Assembly: GCF_002165305.2 (NCBI RefSeq) | Contig: NZ_CP032286.1 | Span: 3,286,001 to 3,350,000, forward strand | Length of the DNA stretch: 64,000 nt | Direction of reading: 5' to 3' | Origin: Acinetobacter sp. WCHA55 | GTDB taxonomy: Bacteria; Pseudomonadota; Gammaproteobacteria; Pseudomonadales; Moraxellaceae | Part shown: positions 34,332 through 44,009 of the stretch, piece by piece | How the letters are laid out: each line of letters begins with the position of its first letter | Position numbering within the stretch: the stretch's first letter is position 1 | The notes under the pieces: generated by a model | What the model was told of the DNA's origin: nothing | Seen by the model: the letters and a program-made list of their open reading frames with translations, nothing else | Databases searched by the model: none | Position numbers and translations under genes: made by a program

Positions 34332-34756
34332 TACGGCACATTTAATATTTCGTTAACTCACCCTCTACCCGATGAGTACCCCCCTGCTCTGATTACTCAA
34401 TTGCCGTGTCCATCTCGCATTAAACCTGATGCTCAAATGCAAAAAAGAATGACTTGAGCGCTCAACGACACACCACCAATAACACAACATTTGTCTAGAC
34501 CCTTTATCTACTACGCCGATTGACTTATTTTCGATAAGATTGTTCTTTTTTATGCTTTTCAATTGTTTAAAGACTAAGCACTTTTCGACTTTTTAAAATA
34601 AAGGTCTCTTTTCAAGCTGAGATTGACTGTGTATAACAATGGACAACTCAGGGAAATGATTCGCGCATAGGCAAAAGCCTGAAAAAAGCTTAAACTATGT
34701 GCCAATGAAAACAAATGATACGTCGTCCATGACGACAACAATGAAGGTGAAGGTTG
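34332..34756. other. Intergenic region upstream of ribB
   Basis: About 425 bp between divergent genes. It has a small AGGC-AAAA-GCCT hairpin near 34669, and a 65-codon minus-strand frame (34365-34562) that lacks support. No FMN riboswitch sequence (RFN element) is seen, although one occurs upstream of ribB in some relatives. Confidence 0.55.
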
Positions 34757-35872
34757 ATGCCGCTCAATACTGTAGAAGAGCTAGTTGCAGATATCCGTGC
34801 AGGTAAAATGGTCATCCTGATGGATGACGAAGATCGTGAAAATGAAGGTGATTTAGTTATCGCAGCGACACATGTTCGCGCAGAAGACATCAACTTTATG
34901 ATCACCCACGCACGTGGTTTGGTGTGCTTAACGCTCAGCCGTGATCGCTGTAAACAATTGAATCTTCCATTGATGGTCGATGCCAATGGCGCACAACATG
35001 GCACCAACTTCACGCTTTCAATTGAAGCGGCAGAAGGTATTTCTACAGGGATTTCACCTGCAGAACGTGCGCATACCATTCAAACGGCTGTAGCGGCACA
35101 TGCCAAACCATCAGACATCGTTCAACCGGGTCATATTTTCCCATTGATGGCGCAGCCTGGCGGTGTACTGCACCGTGCTGGGCATACCGAAGCAGGTTGT
35201 GATTTATCTCGCCTAGCGGGTTTAGAGCCTGCATCAGTCATCTGTGAAATCATCAATGAAGATGGCACAATGGCGCGTCGTGCCGATCTTGAAATTTTTG
35301 CTGAAAAGCATGGTTTAAAAATTGGCACCATCGCGGATCTGATTCACTACCGTATGACCAACGAGCAAACGGTTGAACGGATTGATCAGCAAAGCATTGA
35401 TACCGAATATGGGACTTTTGACTTATATCGTTACCGCGAATTGGGCAACCCAGATATTCACTTGGCTTTGGTGAAAGGTGAACCAAAAGAAGGAGTAACC
35501 ACCGTTCGTGTTCATGGTTTCAACCCTGTTCGTGACTTGCTTAAATTCAATAAAAAGGACGGCGAGCCAGCATGGAATCTCGACAAAGCGCTGCAAGAAA
35601 TCGCAAGTAGCGATCGGGGTGTTTTGGTTTGGATTGGTCAACGTCACTTACAAGACCTAGGCCCAGCCTTAGACAGCCTGACAGCACCAAAACCAACCAA
35701 ATCCAATGCTGCTTTATCTCAGCAGTACCAAACCATTGGGGTTGGCGCACAAATTTTACGTGATTTAGGCGTAGAAAAGATGAAGCTTTTAAGCTCACCT
35801 TTACGCTTTAATGCACTCTCTGGGTTTAACTTAGAAGTGGTGGAATATATCACCGCACATCACACAACTTAA
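34757..35872 (+). CDS. ribB: 3,4-dihydroxy-2-butanone-4-phosphate synthase with degenerate GTP cyclohydrolase II domain
   Basis: A 371-aa two-domain protein. The N-terminal domain (about residues 1-205) has the RibB active site: MDDEDRENEGDLVIAA, THARGLVCLTL and HTEAGCDLSRLAG. It converts ribulose 5-phosphate to the four-carbon riboflavin precursor. The C-terminal half resembles GTP cyclohydrolase II (TVRVHGFNPVRDLL) but lacks the zinc-binding Cys residues and catalytic motif, so that activity is probably lost. ATG at 34757 with GAAGGT upstream is used; a TTG precedes it directly. It starts a riboflavin/thiamine/lipid gene run. Confidence 0.94.
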   Translation: MPLNTVEELVADIRAGKMVILMDDEDRENEGDLVIAATHVRAEDINFMITHARGLVCLTLSRDRCKQLNLPLMVDANGAQHGTNFTLSIEAAEGISTGISPAERAHTIQTAVAAHAKPSDIVQPGHIFPLMAQPGGVLHRAGHTEAGCDLSRLAGLEPASVICEIINEDGTMARRADLEIFAEKHGLKIGTIADLIHYRMTNEQTVERIDQQSIDTEYGTFDLYRYRELGNPDIHLALVKGEPKEGVTTVRVHGFNPVRDLLKFNKKDGEPAWNLDKALQEIASSDRGVLVWIGQRHLQDLGPALDSLTAPKPTKSNAALSQQYQTIGVGAQILRDLGVEKMKLLSSPLRFNALSGFNLEVVEYITAHHTT

Positions 35873-35890
35873 AAAATCATCGAGGTTGCT

Positions 35891-36361
35891 ATGGCAATTC
35901 GCCGTATTGAAGGTATGTTACATCTCGCTAGCGAAGGCCGTTATGCGATTTTAGTGGGTCGTTTTAATAGTTTTGTTGTCGAACATCTATTAGAAGGTGC
36001 AATTGATACATTGAAACGTCATGGTGTATCAGAGGATAATATCACTGTTGTTCATGCACCAGGCGCGTGGGAACTTCCTGTCGTGGCTAAGAAATTAGTA
36101 GCGTCTGAACGCTTCGATGCCATCATTGCACTGGGTGCTGTGATTCGTGGTAGCACACCTCACTTCGACTTTGTTGCAGGTGAATGTGCCAAAGGTTTAG
36201 GCGTGGTTGGTCTAGAATCTGGTCTTCCAGTGATTAATGGTGTATTGACTACGGATAGTATTGAACAAGCGATTGAACGCTCGGGTACAAAAGCAGGTAA
36301 TAAAGGCGGTGAAGCTGCTCTTACTGCAATTGAAATGGTTAACTTGTTAAAGGCTATTTAA
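35891..36361 (+). CDS. ribE: 6,7-dimethyl-8-ribityllumazine synthase
   Basis: A 156-aa lumazine synthase that makes the penultimate riboflavin intermediate. It shows the family core: [67 protein letters not shown] and [37 protein letters not shown]. The catalytic His is in TPHFDFV. It follows ribB by 18 bp and precedes nusB by 4 bp, so these are cotranscribed. The name ribH is also used. Confidence 0.97.
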   Translation: MAIRRIEGMLHLASEGRYAILVGRFNSFVVEHLLEGAIDTLKRHGVSEDNITVVHAPGAWELPVVAKKLVASERFDAIIALGAVIRGSTPHFDFVAGECAKGLGVVGLESGLPVINGVLTTDSIEQAIERSGTKAGNKGGEAALTAIEMVNLLKAI

Positions 36362-36365
36362 CGCT

Positions 36366-36821
36366 ATGTCGCAAACATTGCAAGCAACTTATGCAGCAAA
36401 ACGTAAAGCACGTCGCTTTGCTGTACAAGGAATTTACGAATGGCAAATGAGCCACAATCCAGTCCATGAGATTGAAGCACGTACACGTGTGGAAAATGCC
36501 ATGCACAAAGTGGATCTGAGCTATTATCATGAATTGTTAACCCAAGTGGTTGCCAATCATGAAGCATTGGATGCGCTCTTAATCCCTGTACTTGATCGCG
36601 ACGTTTCTGCGCTTGACGGCGTTGAACTTGCGACCCTTCGTTTAGGCGCATATGAACTCAAGGAACATCTTGAAATTCCATATCGTGTGGTTTTAGACGA
36701 AGCGATCGAGCTTGCTAAACATTTTGGCGGTGCAGACAGCCATAAATACATCAATGGTGTATTAGATCGTTTAGCAACAACTTTACGTGCAGCAGAAAAA
36801 CAACAAGCGAACTCACAGTAG
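36366..36821 (+). CDS. nusB: Transcription antitermination factor NusB
   Basis: A 151-aa Nus[20 protein letters not shown] at the N-terminus and the C-terminal block [47 protein letters not shown]. It binds boxA RNA with NusE (S10) and supports rRNA antitermination. The ribE-nusB-thiL-pgpA order is common in gamma-proteobacteria. Confidence 0.97.
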   Translation: MSQTLQATYAAKRKARRFAVQGIYEWQMSHNPVHEIEARTRVENAMHKVDLSYYHELLTQVVANHEALDALLIPVLDRDVSALDGVELATLRLGAYELKEHLEIPYRVVLDEAIELAKHFGGADSHKYINGVLDRLATTLRAAEKQQANSQ

Positions 36822-36833
36822 TAGATTTGTTGT

Positions 36834-37751
36834 ATGGCTGAGTTTTCGATCATTGATACCTATTTTAATCGTAAGAGTTCTCATTCTGTCGATTTAGGCG
36901 TCGGTGACGACTCAGCCTTGCTCACCCCACCACCGCAGCAACAATTGGTCATTTGTGCCGATACCTTGGTTGCTGGACGTCACTTCCCTCTTAATACCAG
37001 CCCCCATGCGATTGGCTGGAAATCTGTCGCAGTCAATTTATCTGATATCGCCGCAATGGGCGCGAAACCTCAGAGTATTTTACTGGCCTTGAGCTTACCC
37101 CAAATTGATCATGACTGGCTCAAAGGCTTTAGTCAGGGTTTATATGATTGCTGTGATCAATTTGGCGTGAGTTTAATTGGTGGAGACACCACCCAAAGTC
37201 CACATCTCACCATTTCAGTGACTGCACTGGGTTGGGTCGATATTGGTCAAGCAGTCACTCGCGCTACCGCTCAAGTGGGTGATTTGATTTGTGTCAGTGG
37301 CACTGTAGGAGATGCTGCTTTTGCCTTGCAACACTTGGGCCATCCTCTGCAACGACGTTTAGACTACCCCACCCCACGCTGTGAACTGGGTCAAGCACTC
37401 AAAGGTTTGGCGCATAGTATGATTGATGTGTCCGATGGCTTAGCACAAGACTTAAGTCATATCTTAAAAGCATCCCATGTGGGCGCGACCCTACAGCTTG
37501 ATCAATTGCCCATCAACTCCACGCTACAAGATTTAACACGAGAACAACAATGGCAATATGCTTTGGCGGGTGGCGATGACTATGAATTATGCTTTACAAT
37601 AAGTCCGCAGAATTATGAAAAACTTTTGCAACAACAAAACCATACCAGCATCAAAGTCATTGGAAAAATTGATGCCGAAAGTGGTCTGCGTTTTCAACAA
37701 AATGGCTTAGACCATTCCTTGCAATTTACTGGATATCAACACTTTGCATAA
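36834..37751 (+). CDS. thiL: Thiamine-monophosphate kinase
   Basis: A 305-aa ThiL, which phosphorylates thiamine phosphate to the active diphosphate with ATP. It has the Mg/ATP-binding Asp motifs near the N-terminus (GVGDDSALL, CADTLV), SVAVNLSDIAAMGA, LIGGDTTQSP, MIDVSDGLAQDL and ALAGGDDYELCFT. It starts 12 bp after nusB and its stop lies inside the start region of pgpA. Confidence 0.95.
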   Translation: MAEFSIIDTYFNRKSSHSVDLGVGDDSALLTPPPQQQLVICADTLVAGRHFPLNTSPHAIGWKSVAVNLSDIAAMGAKPQSILLALSLPQIDHDWLKGFSQGLYDCCDQFGVSLIGGDTTQSPHLTISVTALGWVDIGQAVTRATAQVGDLICVSGTVGDAAFALQHLGHPLQRRLDYPTPRCELGQALKGLAHSMIDVSDGLAQDLSHILKASHVGATLQLDQLPINSTLQDLTREQQWQYALAGGDDYELCFTISPQNYEKLLQQQNHTSIKVIGKIDAESGLRFQQNGLDHSLQFTGYQHFA

Positions 37752-38250
37752 GCCCCCGATTCTCTTTCGCCAGATGTCTTGGTATGACCGTTTCATCGTG
37801 TTTTGCGGTGTAGGGTTTGGCTCAGGGCTAGCCCCCAAAGCACCAGGAACGTTTGGTTCTGCATTCGCGTTGCTGTTTGTCCCGATTTGGCTTGCAATTG
37901 GCTTATCCAGCACCATTATTGCCATCATCCTGATGTCTCTGATTGGCATTTATATCTGTGGGCATACTGCCAAAGTGATGGGCGTACATGATGATGGACG
38001 TATTGTATGGGATGAGTTTGCTGGCCAATCCATCACCTTTTTGCCTGTCCTGTATTTAGGGCAAATGAATTGGCTCTGGCTACTGCTGGGTTTTATTTTA
38101 TTTCGTATTTTTGATGTGTGGAAACCGTGGCCGATTCGCGTCATTGACCAAAAAGTCGAGGGTGGTTTTGGCATTATGCTCGATGACCTGATTGCAGGGC
38201 TATGGGCTGCGCTTTGTATTGGGCTTTATTTTTATTTCACTGTGGCCTAG
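37744..38250 (+). CDS. pgpA: Phosphatidylglycerophosphatase A
   Basis: A 168-aa inner-membrane phosphatase that makes phosphatidylglycerol. It shows FGSGLAPKAPGTFGSAFALLF, MGVHDDGRIVWDEFAGQ, FRIFDVWKPWPI and GFGIMLDDLIAGLWAAL, which include the conserved acidic active-site residues. The long frame begins at TTG (37744), overlapping thiL by 8 bp; an ATG at 37774 is the alternative and starts at MSWYDR. Neither has a strong ribosome-binding site. Confidence 0.92.
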   Translation: MHKPPILFRQMSWYDRFIVFCGVGFGSGLAPKAPGTFGSAFALLFVPIWLAIGLSSTIIAIILMSLIGIYICGHTAKVMGVHDDGRIVWDEFAGQSITFLPVLYLGQMNWLWLLLGFILFRIFDVWKPWPIRVIDQKVEGGFGIMLDDLIAGLWAALCIGLYFYFTVA

Positions 38251-38270
38251 GCCATTTTTAGGATTAGAAC

Positions 38271-39635
38271 ATGTCAACGACTGTTATTATTCTTGCTGCA
38301 GGTAAAGGAACACGTATGCGTTCTTCTTTACCCAAAGTACTACAACCACTTGCAGGACGTCCTTTACTTGGTCATGTCATCGACACTGCAAAAAAATTAA
38401 ATGCAGCCAATATTATTACGATTTATGGACACGGCGGTGCGCGAGTTCAAGAAACGTTTACTCATGAAAAGATTGAATGGGTGAAACAAGCAGAGCAACT
38501 CGGAACTGGCCATGCGGTGCAAATGACACTCCCTGTCCTTCCACAGGAAGGCAGCTCACTGATTTTATCAGGCGATGTACCTTGTATCTCTCAAAATACG
38601 CTACAAAAATTACTCAATGCAACAGCCGAGACAGGCATTGGTCTAGTGACTTTAACTTTAGCCGATGCAACAGGTTATGGCCGTATTGTGCGTGAGAATG
38701 GTCAAATTCAAGCGATTGTTGAACATAAAGATGCGACTACAGAGCAGCATCAGATTAAAGAAATTAATACGGGTATCTACTGTGTCAGCAATGCCAAACT
38801 ACATGAGTGGTTACCACGCTTAAGCAATAATAATGCACAAGGTGAATATTACCTCACGGATATCGTTGCAATGGCCTTGGCTGATGGGATGCAAGTGGCA
38901 TCGGTTGAGCCTAAACAAGCCTTCGAAGTTGAAGGGGTCAATGATCGTATCCAACTCGCTGCATTAGAACGTCAATTTCAAACAGATCAAGCCAAAAAGC
39001 TGATGCAGCAAGGTGTCCATCTGATTGACCCAAGTCGCTTTGACCTTCGTGGAAATTTAACCGTTGGACAGGACGTACGCATTGACATCAATGTGATTAT
39101 TGAAGGCGAATGTGAATTCGGTGACCACGTAGAAATTGGTGCAGGTTGTATCATCAAAAACGCCAAGATCGCAGCAGGTACAAAAGTTCAGCCGTATAGT
39201 ATTTTTGATAATGCAATGGTTGGTGAAGATGCGCAGATTGGTCCTTTTGCTCGTTTACGACCAGGTGCAAAACTGGCAGCTGAAGTGCATATTGGTAACT
39301 TCGTTGAAGTCAAAAACACCAGCATTGGCTTCGGTTCAAAAGCTAACCACTTTACCTATTTAGGTGATGCTGAAATTGGTGCAGGCTCGAACATTGGTGC
39401 TGGGACTATTACCTGTAATTATGATGGTGCAAATAAATTTAAAACCATCATTGGTGATGCTGCATTTATTGGCTCCAACAGCTCATTGGTTGCACCTGTC
39501 ACGATTGGCAATGGGGCAACCGTCGGCGCAGGTTCAACCATTACCCGTGATGTTGCAGAGAATAGTTTAGCGGTAGAACGCTCTAAGCAAGTTGAAAAAG
39601 AAAACTATCAACGTCCACAAAAGATGAAGAAATAA
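38271..39635 (+). CDS. glmU: Bifunctional GlcNAc-1-P uridyltransferase / GlcN-1-P acetyltransferase
   Basis: A 454-aa enzyme that acetylates glucosamine-1-phosphate and makes UDP-GlcNAc for peptidoglycan, LPS and capsule. The N-terminal pyrophosphorylase domain has [30 protein letters not shown] and LSGDVP. The C-terminal left-handed beta-helix has hexapeptide repeats and the acetyltransferase His/Lys region in [27 protein letters not shown]. It lies 12 bp upstream of glmS. Confidence 0.98.
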   Translation: MSTTVIILAAGKGTRMRSSLPKVLQPLAGRPLLGHVIDTAKKLNAANIITIYGHGGARVQETFTHEKIEWVKQAEQLGTGHAVQMTLPVLPQEGSSLILSGDVPCISQNTLQKLLNATAETGIGLVTLTLADATGYGRIVRENGQIQAIVEHKDATTEQHQIKEINTGIYCVSNAKLHEWLPRLSNNNAQGEYYLTDIVAMALADGMQVASVEPKQAFEVEGVNDRIQLAALERQFQTDQAKKLMQQGVHLIDPSRFDLRGNLTVGQDVRIDINVIIEGECEFGDHVEIGAGCIIKNAKIAAGTKVQPYSIFDNAMVGEDAQIGPFARLRPGAKLAAEVHIGNFVEVKNTSIGFGSKANHFTYLGDAEIGAGSNIGAGTITCNYDGANKFKTIIGDAAFIGSNSSLVAPVTIGNGATVGAGSTITRDVAENSLAVERSKQVEKENYQRPQKMKK

Positions 39636-39647
39636 GAGGATTAGTTT

Positions 39648-41486
39648 ATGTGCGGTATTGTCGGTGGCGTTGCAGAACGTAGTATTACCAATATTTTAAT
39701 TGAAGGTTTAAAGCGCCTTGAATATCGTGGCTATGACTCTGCGGGTTTAGCGCTGGTCAATCAAGGTCAAGTTTTACGTGAAAGACGTGTCGGTAAAGTT
39801 TCAAATTTAGAAGAAGCTGTTAGTCAATCGGGTATTCTCGGTTCTCTGGGTATTGCACATACCCGTTGGGCAACCCATGGTAAACCCACTGAAGATAATG
39901 CACATCCGCACATTTCAGGCGATGTTGCTGTAGTCCATAACGGTATTATTGAAAACTACCAAGAACTCAAAGATGATCTTGAAGCTCTAGGCTATGTCTT
40001 TACCTCACAAACCGATACCGAAGTGGTCGCTCACTTAGTGAAGGATGCCTTAAAGTCTACTCCAAGCTTACTGGAAGCTGTGCAACAAGTCGTGCCTCAG
40101 CTTAAAGGAGCTTATGCACTGGGTATCGTACATACGGACCATCCAGATGAATTAATTACCGTGCGTGAAGGTTCACCTTTAGTCATTGGCGTCGGCATTG
40201 GTGAAAACTTTATCAGTTCAGATCAATTGGCTTTACTACCGATTACCAATCGTTTTATTTACCTTGAAGAAGGTGATATTGCTCGTTTAACTCGCAATAG
40301 CATTGAAGTTTTTGTCGCTGGTCAACGGGTCGAGCGCCCAATCAAAGAATTAGATGCTGCCGTCAGTAATGCATCTAAAGGTGAATATAAACATTACATG
40401 CTCAAAGAAATTTATGAGCAACCCGAAGCGATTCAACAAACCATTTCTCAAGCCCTAGATGGCAATGCACTGCGGGAAGATTTTCTTTCCAAAGCAGTCG
40501 TGGATTTCCAAAAAATTCATCAAATCCAAATCATTGCCTGTGGGACCAGCTACCATGCAGGAATGATTGCCAAATATTGGTTTGAACAACTGATTGATTT
40601 ACCATGCCAAGTGGAAATTGCCAGCGAATTCCGCTATCGTAGCCCTGTCATTGTCAATCACACACTTTATGTCTGCATTTCACAATCTGGTGAAACCGCT
40701 GATACTTTAGCCGCACTACGTGATACCCAAAAGCGTGCTGCAGTAAAAGGTGCCAACATCACCACCATGACTATTTGTAATGTCGCAACATCGTCTATGG
40801 TACGTGAAACCAATCATAGCTTGCTTACGCTGGCAGGTCCTGAAATTGGTGTAGCATCGACCAAAGCGTTTACCACGCAGCTTGCAGCACTGATGTTATT
40901 GGTACTCAAAATCGGTACAGTTAAGAAAAGCATTTCTGTACAGCATGTGGCGGAGATTACGGCTGAACTCTGGCATACCCCTAAAGTAATTTTAGATACC
41001 TTACGTAATGACCCTGAAATTTTACGTTTATCTGAACTTTTCGTAGAGAAGCAGCACTGCTTATTCTTAGGTCGTGGCACAAATTTCCCAATCGCACTTG
41101 AAGGCGCATTGAAACTCAAAGAGATTTCATATATCCATGCTGAAGGCTATGCCGCAGGTGAACTTAAACATGGTCCGCTCGCTTTAGTGGACAATGACAT
41201 GCCTGTGGTGATTCTCGCACCGAAAGATGACATGCTCGATAAACTCAAATCCAATATGGAAGAGGTTCAAGCCCGTGGTGGTGAACTCTTTGTCTTTGCC
41301 GATGAAAATAGCGGTATTAAAGCCAAAGACCGTCAGCATGTGGTTTATGTACCAAGCATTAGCCCAATACTGGCACCTATTGTTTATAGCGTGCCGGTAC
41401 AACTGCTGTCTTATCATGTTGCAGTCCTTCGTGGTACGGATGTCGATCAACCTCGAAACCTCGCTAAATCGGTCACTGTAGAATAA
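39648..41486 (+). CDS. glmS: Glutamine-fructose-6-phosphate aminotransferase (isomerising)
   Basis: A 612-aa enzyme that makes glucosamine-6-phosphate from fructose-6-phosphate and glutamine. The catalytic Cys follows the start Met (MCGIVGGVAER). The glutaminase domain shows HTRWATHGKPTEDNAHPH. The two SIS domains include IIACGTSYHAG, ISQSGETADTLAAL and SYIHAEGYAAGELKHGPLALVD, ending in NLAKSVTVE. It forms an operon with glmU and is followed by a terminator. Confidence 0.98.
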   Translation: MCGIVGGVAERSITNILIEGLKRLEYRGYDSAGLALVNQGQVLRERRVGKVSNLEEAVSQSGILGSLGIAHTRWATHGKPTEDNAHPHISGDVAVVHNGIIENYQELKDDLEALGYVFTSQTDTEVVAHLVKDALKSTPSLLEAVQQVVPQLKGAYALGIVHTDHPDELITVREGSPLVIGVGIGENFISSDQLALLPITNRFIYLEEGDIARLTRNSIEVFVAGQRVERPIKELDAAVSNASKGEYKHYMLKEIYEQPEAIQQTISQALDGNALREDFLSKAVVDFQKIHQIQIIACGTSYHAGMIAKYWFEQLIDLPCQVEIASEFRYRSPVIVNHTLYVCISQSGETADTLAALRDTQKRAAVKGANITTMTICNVATSSMVRETNHSLLTLAGPEIGVASTKAFTTQLAALMLLVLKIGTVKKSISVQHVAEITAELWHTPKVILDTLRNDPEILRLSELFVEKQHCLFLGRGTNFPIALEGALKLKEISYIHAEGYAAGELKHGPLALVDNDMPVVILAPKDDMLDKLKSNMEEVQARGGELFVFADENSGIKAKDRQHVVYVPSISPILAPIVYSVPVQLLSYHVAVLRGTDVDQPRNLAKSVTVE

Positions 41487-41494
41487 TTAATTTA

Positions 41495-41526
41495 AATAAA
41501 GGCTGGGTATCCAGCCTTTATTCTTT
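41495..41526 (+). terminator. Rho-independent terminator after glmS
   Basis: TAAAGGCTGG and CCAGCCTTTA around GTAT, followed by TTCTTT, 10 bp after the glmS stop. Confidence 0.88.
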
Positions 41527-41546
41527 ATCAAAATAGAGAATTGGAT

Positions 41547-42917
41547 ATGTCGCAACTTACCTGCTTTAAAGCCTATGATATTCGTGGCAAGCTCGGGACA
41601 GAGCTAAATGAAGAAATTGCCTATAAAATTGGCCGTGCATATGGGCAAATTTATCAACCCCAAACTGTAGTTATCGGTTGCGATATCCGTCTGACCAGTG
41701 AAAGTCTCAAACAAGCCACTATTCAGGGCTTAAATGATGCTGGGGTGAATGTCCTTGATCTTGGTATGACAGGTACCGAAGAGGTTTACTTTGGCGCATT
41801 TCATCTCGATGTTCAAGGCGGTATTGAGATTACGGCGAGCCACAACCCCATGGATTACAATGGGATGAAACTGGTTCGTGAACAAGCGCGCCCTATTGGC
41901 GCAGATAGCGGTCTGGCGGAAATCCAAGCCTTGGCAGAATCGGGAGCATTTACGGAAGTCACGCAAAAAGGTTCAACCACACCTTATAATATTCTGCCTG
42001 AATTTATTGAACATCTCATGGGGTATATTACCCCTGCTAAAATCCGCCCATTAAAATTGGTCGTGAATGCAGGAAATGGTGCAGCAGGTCATGTCATTGA
42101 TGCGATCGAAGAAAAATTTAAAGCATTAAATATCCCTGTTGAATTTATCAAAATTCACCATGAAGCCAATGGTCATTTCCCGAATGGCATTCCTAACCCA
42201 ATTTTAGTTGAAAATCGCGATAGCACACGTCATGCAGTGCTTGAACATCGTGCAGATATGGGCATTGCATGGGATGGCGATTTCGACCGCTGCTTCTTGT
42301 TTGATGAAAAAGGACAGTTTATTGAAGGCTATTATATTGTTGGTCTTTTAGCACAAGCCTTCTTACTGAAACAATCAGGCGAGAAAATTGTCCATGACCC
42401 GCGTCTGATTTGGAATACTTTTGATGTCGTAGAGAAATATCAAGGCACCCCTATTCAGTCGAAATCAGGGCATTCCTTTATTAAAGACACCATGCGTGAG
42501 CACAATGCCGTTTATGGCGGCGAAATGTCTGCACACCATTATTTCCGCGATTTTTCTTATTGCGATAGTGGAATGATTCCATGGTTGTTGGTTGTTTCTG
42601 TACTGTCTGAAACGGGACAATCTTTGTCCTCATTGGTTGAAGAAATGATCATTAAATTTCCTTGCTCAGGGGAAATCAATTTCAAAGTCGCAGATACTCA
42701 AGCCACGATTCAAAAACTATTTGACCATTTTGCAGATCAGAATCCAAGTATTGACCAAACAGATGGCGTAAGTTTAGATTTTGGTGCTTGGCGCTTCAAC
42801 GTACGTGCTTCAAACACAGAGCCTTTATTACGTTTAAATATTGAAAGTCGTTTAGACCAACATCCAAAGCCAATGCAAGATTATGTGGATGAACTGACAC
42901 GATTAATTCAAAATTAA
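41547..42917 (+). CDS. pgm: Phosphomannomutase/phosphoglucomutase, end of K locus
   Basis: A 456-aa alpha-D-phosphohexomutase. The phosphorylated Ser is residue 98 in [13 protein letters not shown], the metal loop is [10 protein letters not shown], and the sugar-binding loop is [10 protein letters not shown]. It interconverts hexose-1-phosphate and hexose-6-phosphate for capsule and LPS precursors. In Acinetobacter it closes the K-locus block downstream of gne1. A TTG at 41541 precedes the preferred ATG at 41547. Confidence 0.95.
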   Translation: MSQLTCFKAYDIRGKLGTELNEEIAYKIGRAYGQIYQPQTVVIGCDIRLTSESLKQATIQGLNDAGVNVLDLGMTGTEEVYFGAFHLDVQGGIEITASHNPMDYNGMKLVREQARPIGADSGLAEIQALAESGAFTEVTQKGSTTPYNILPEFIEHLMGYITPAKIRPLKLVVNAGNGAAGHVIDAIEEKFKALNIPVEFIKIHHEANGHFPNGIPNPILVENRDSTRHAVLEHRADMGIAWDGDFDRCFLFDEKGQFIEGYYIVGLLAQAFLLKQSGEKIVHDPRLIWNTFDVVEKYQGTPIQSKSGHSFIKDTMREHNAVYGGEMSAHHYFRDFSYCDSGMIPWLLVVSVLSETGQSLSSLVEEMIIKFPCSGEINFKVADTQATIQKLFDHFADQNPSIDQTDGVSLDFGAWRFNVRASNTEPLLRLNIESRLDQHPKPMQDYVDELTRLIQN

Positions 42918-42935
42918 TTTCTCGGTTTTAAATAT

Positions 42936-42965
42936 AAAAATAGGCACTTTAAGTGCCTATTTTTA
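42936..42965. terminator. Bidirectional terminator between pgm and galE
   Basis: AAAAATAGGCACT and AGTGCCTATTTTT form a 13-bp stem around TTA, serving both convergent genes. Confidence 0.92.
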
Positions 42966-42989
42966 TTATGCGGAAAAATATTATAGAAA

Positions 42990-44009
42990 CTATGCTTTGT
43001 AGCCTGTTGGATTCTGCTTTTGCCAATTCCAACTGTCTGCTAACATATCTTCTAATGTCAATTCCGCTGTCCAGTTTAATTCACGATTGGCCCTTGAAGC
43101 ATCTGCATAGAAGCATGCTAAATCACCAGCTCTTCGCTCCACAAACTCGGAATTAACAATAACACCATTCACTTTTTCAAAAGTCTCTTTAATTTTTAAT
43201 ACTGAAATTGGAATGCCTGTCCCAATATTCCACGCACGACAACCTTTATGCTTCAGTCTATTCTCAACAGCTAAAACATGTGCCTTTGCCAAATCAACCA
43301 CATGAATAAAGTCTCTTTGACAGGTCCCATCATCAGTTGGGTAATCTTGTCCAAAAATAGACAGTTTTTCTCTGTATCCTACTGCAACCTGTGTCAAATA
43401 AGGCATTAAATTGTTTGGAATTCCTTGAGGATCTTCACCAATTTGAGCACTTTTATGTGCACCCACTGGATTAAAATATCGTAGCAAAGCAATTGACCAA
43501 TCATCATTTGCCTTCGACAGTTTTTCTAATAACTGCTCTACAATCAATTTGGTATAGCCGTAATTGTTGTTTGGCATCCCCAAAACCATATTTTCTTGAT
43601 ATGGCGGTGAGTTTTCTTCTCCATAAACGGTTGCAGATGAACTAAACACCAAGTTAAAAACGTGTGCACGCTCCATCGCTTGCACTAACTGAATTGAACC
43701 TGAAATATTATGATCAAAATAAGTCAGTGGTATTTGCTGGCTTTCACCTACTGCTTTTAACCCTGCAAAATGAATCACTGCATCAATGTGATTGGAAGAA
43801 AAAGCTTGATCTAAATCACTTTGATTACGAATATCGCCCTGAATAAACTTAAGCGTTTTCCCAGTTAACTCTTGAACGCGTTTTAACGACTCTTCCGAAC
43901 TATTAGAAAGGTTGTCGAGCACAATCACATCATGTCCAGCTTCAAGGAGTTCAACACAGGTATGTGAACCTATATAACCCGCCCCACCAGTCACTAAAAT
44001 ATTAGCCAT
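42990..44009 (-). CDS. galE: UDP-glucose/UDP-GlcNAc 4-epimerase (GalE/Gne1)
   Basis: A 339-aa short-chain dehydrogenase-type epimerase. The NAD-binding motif [11 protein letters not shown] starts at residue 7, the catalytic Ser is in [10 protein letters not shown], the Tyr-x3-Lys is in [11 protein letters not shown], and [12 protein letters not shown] is conserved. It interconverts UDP-Glc/UDP-Gal or the N-acetyl forms. It is called gne1 in Acinetobacter K-locus naming. It overlaps the gpi gene by 8 bp. Confidence 0.93.
   Translation of the reverse strand: MANILVTGGAGYIGSHTCVELLEAGHDVIVLDNLSNSSEESLKRVQELTGKTLKFIQGDIRNQSDLDQAFSSNHIDAVIHFAGLKAVGESQQIPLTYFDHNISGSIQLVQAMERAHVFNLVFSSSATVYGEENSPPYQENMVLGMPNNNYGYTKLIVEQLLEKLSKANDDWSIALLRYFNPVGAHKSAQIGEDPQGIPNNLMPYLTQVAVGYREKLSIFGQDYPTDDGTCQRDFIHVVDLAKAHVLAVENRLKHKGCRAWNIGTGIPISVLKIKETFEKVNGVIVNSEFVERRAGDLACFYADASRANRELNWTAELTLEDMLADSWNWQKQNPTGYKA

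Noticed and set aside
34365..34562. 65-codon frame between the MTHFR-family gene and ribB
   Set aside because: No ribosome-binding site, low-complexity composition and no recognisable family.
34566..34756. Possible FMN riboswitch upstream of ribB
   Set aside because: The conserved RFN blocks (GGGTGAAATTCCCCACC-like and the closing GGCGGT) are absent; only a small 4-bp hairpin is present.
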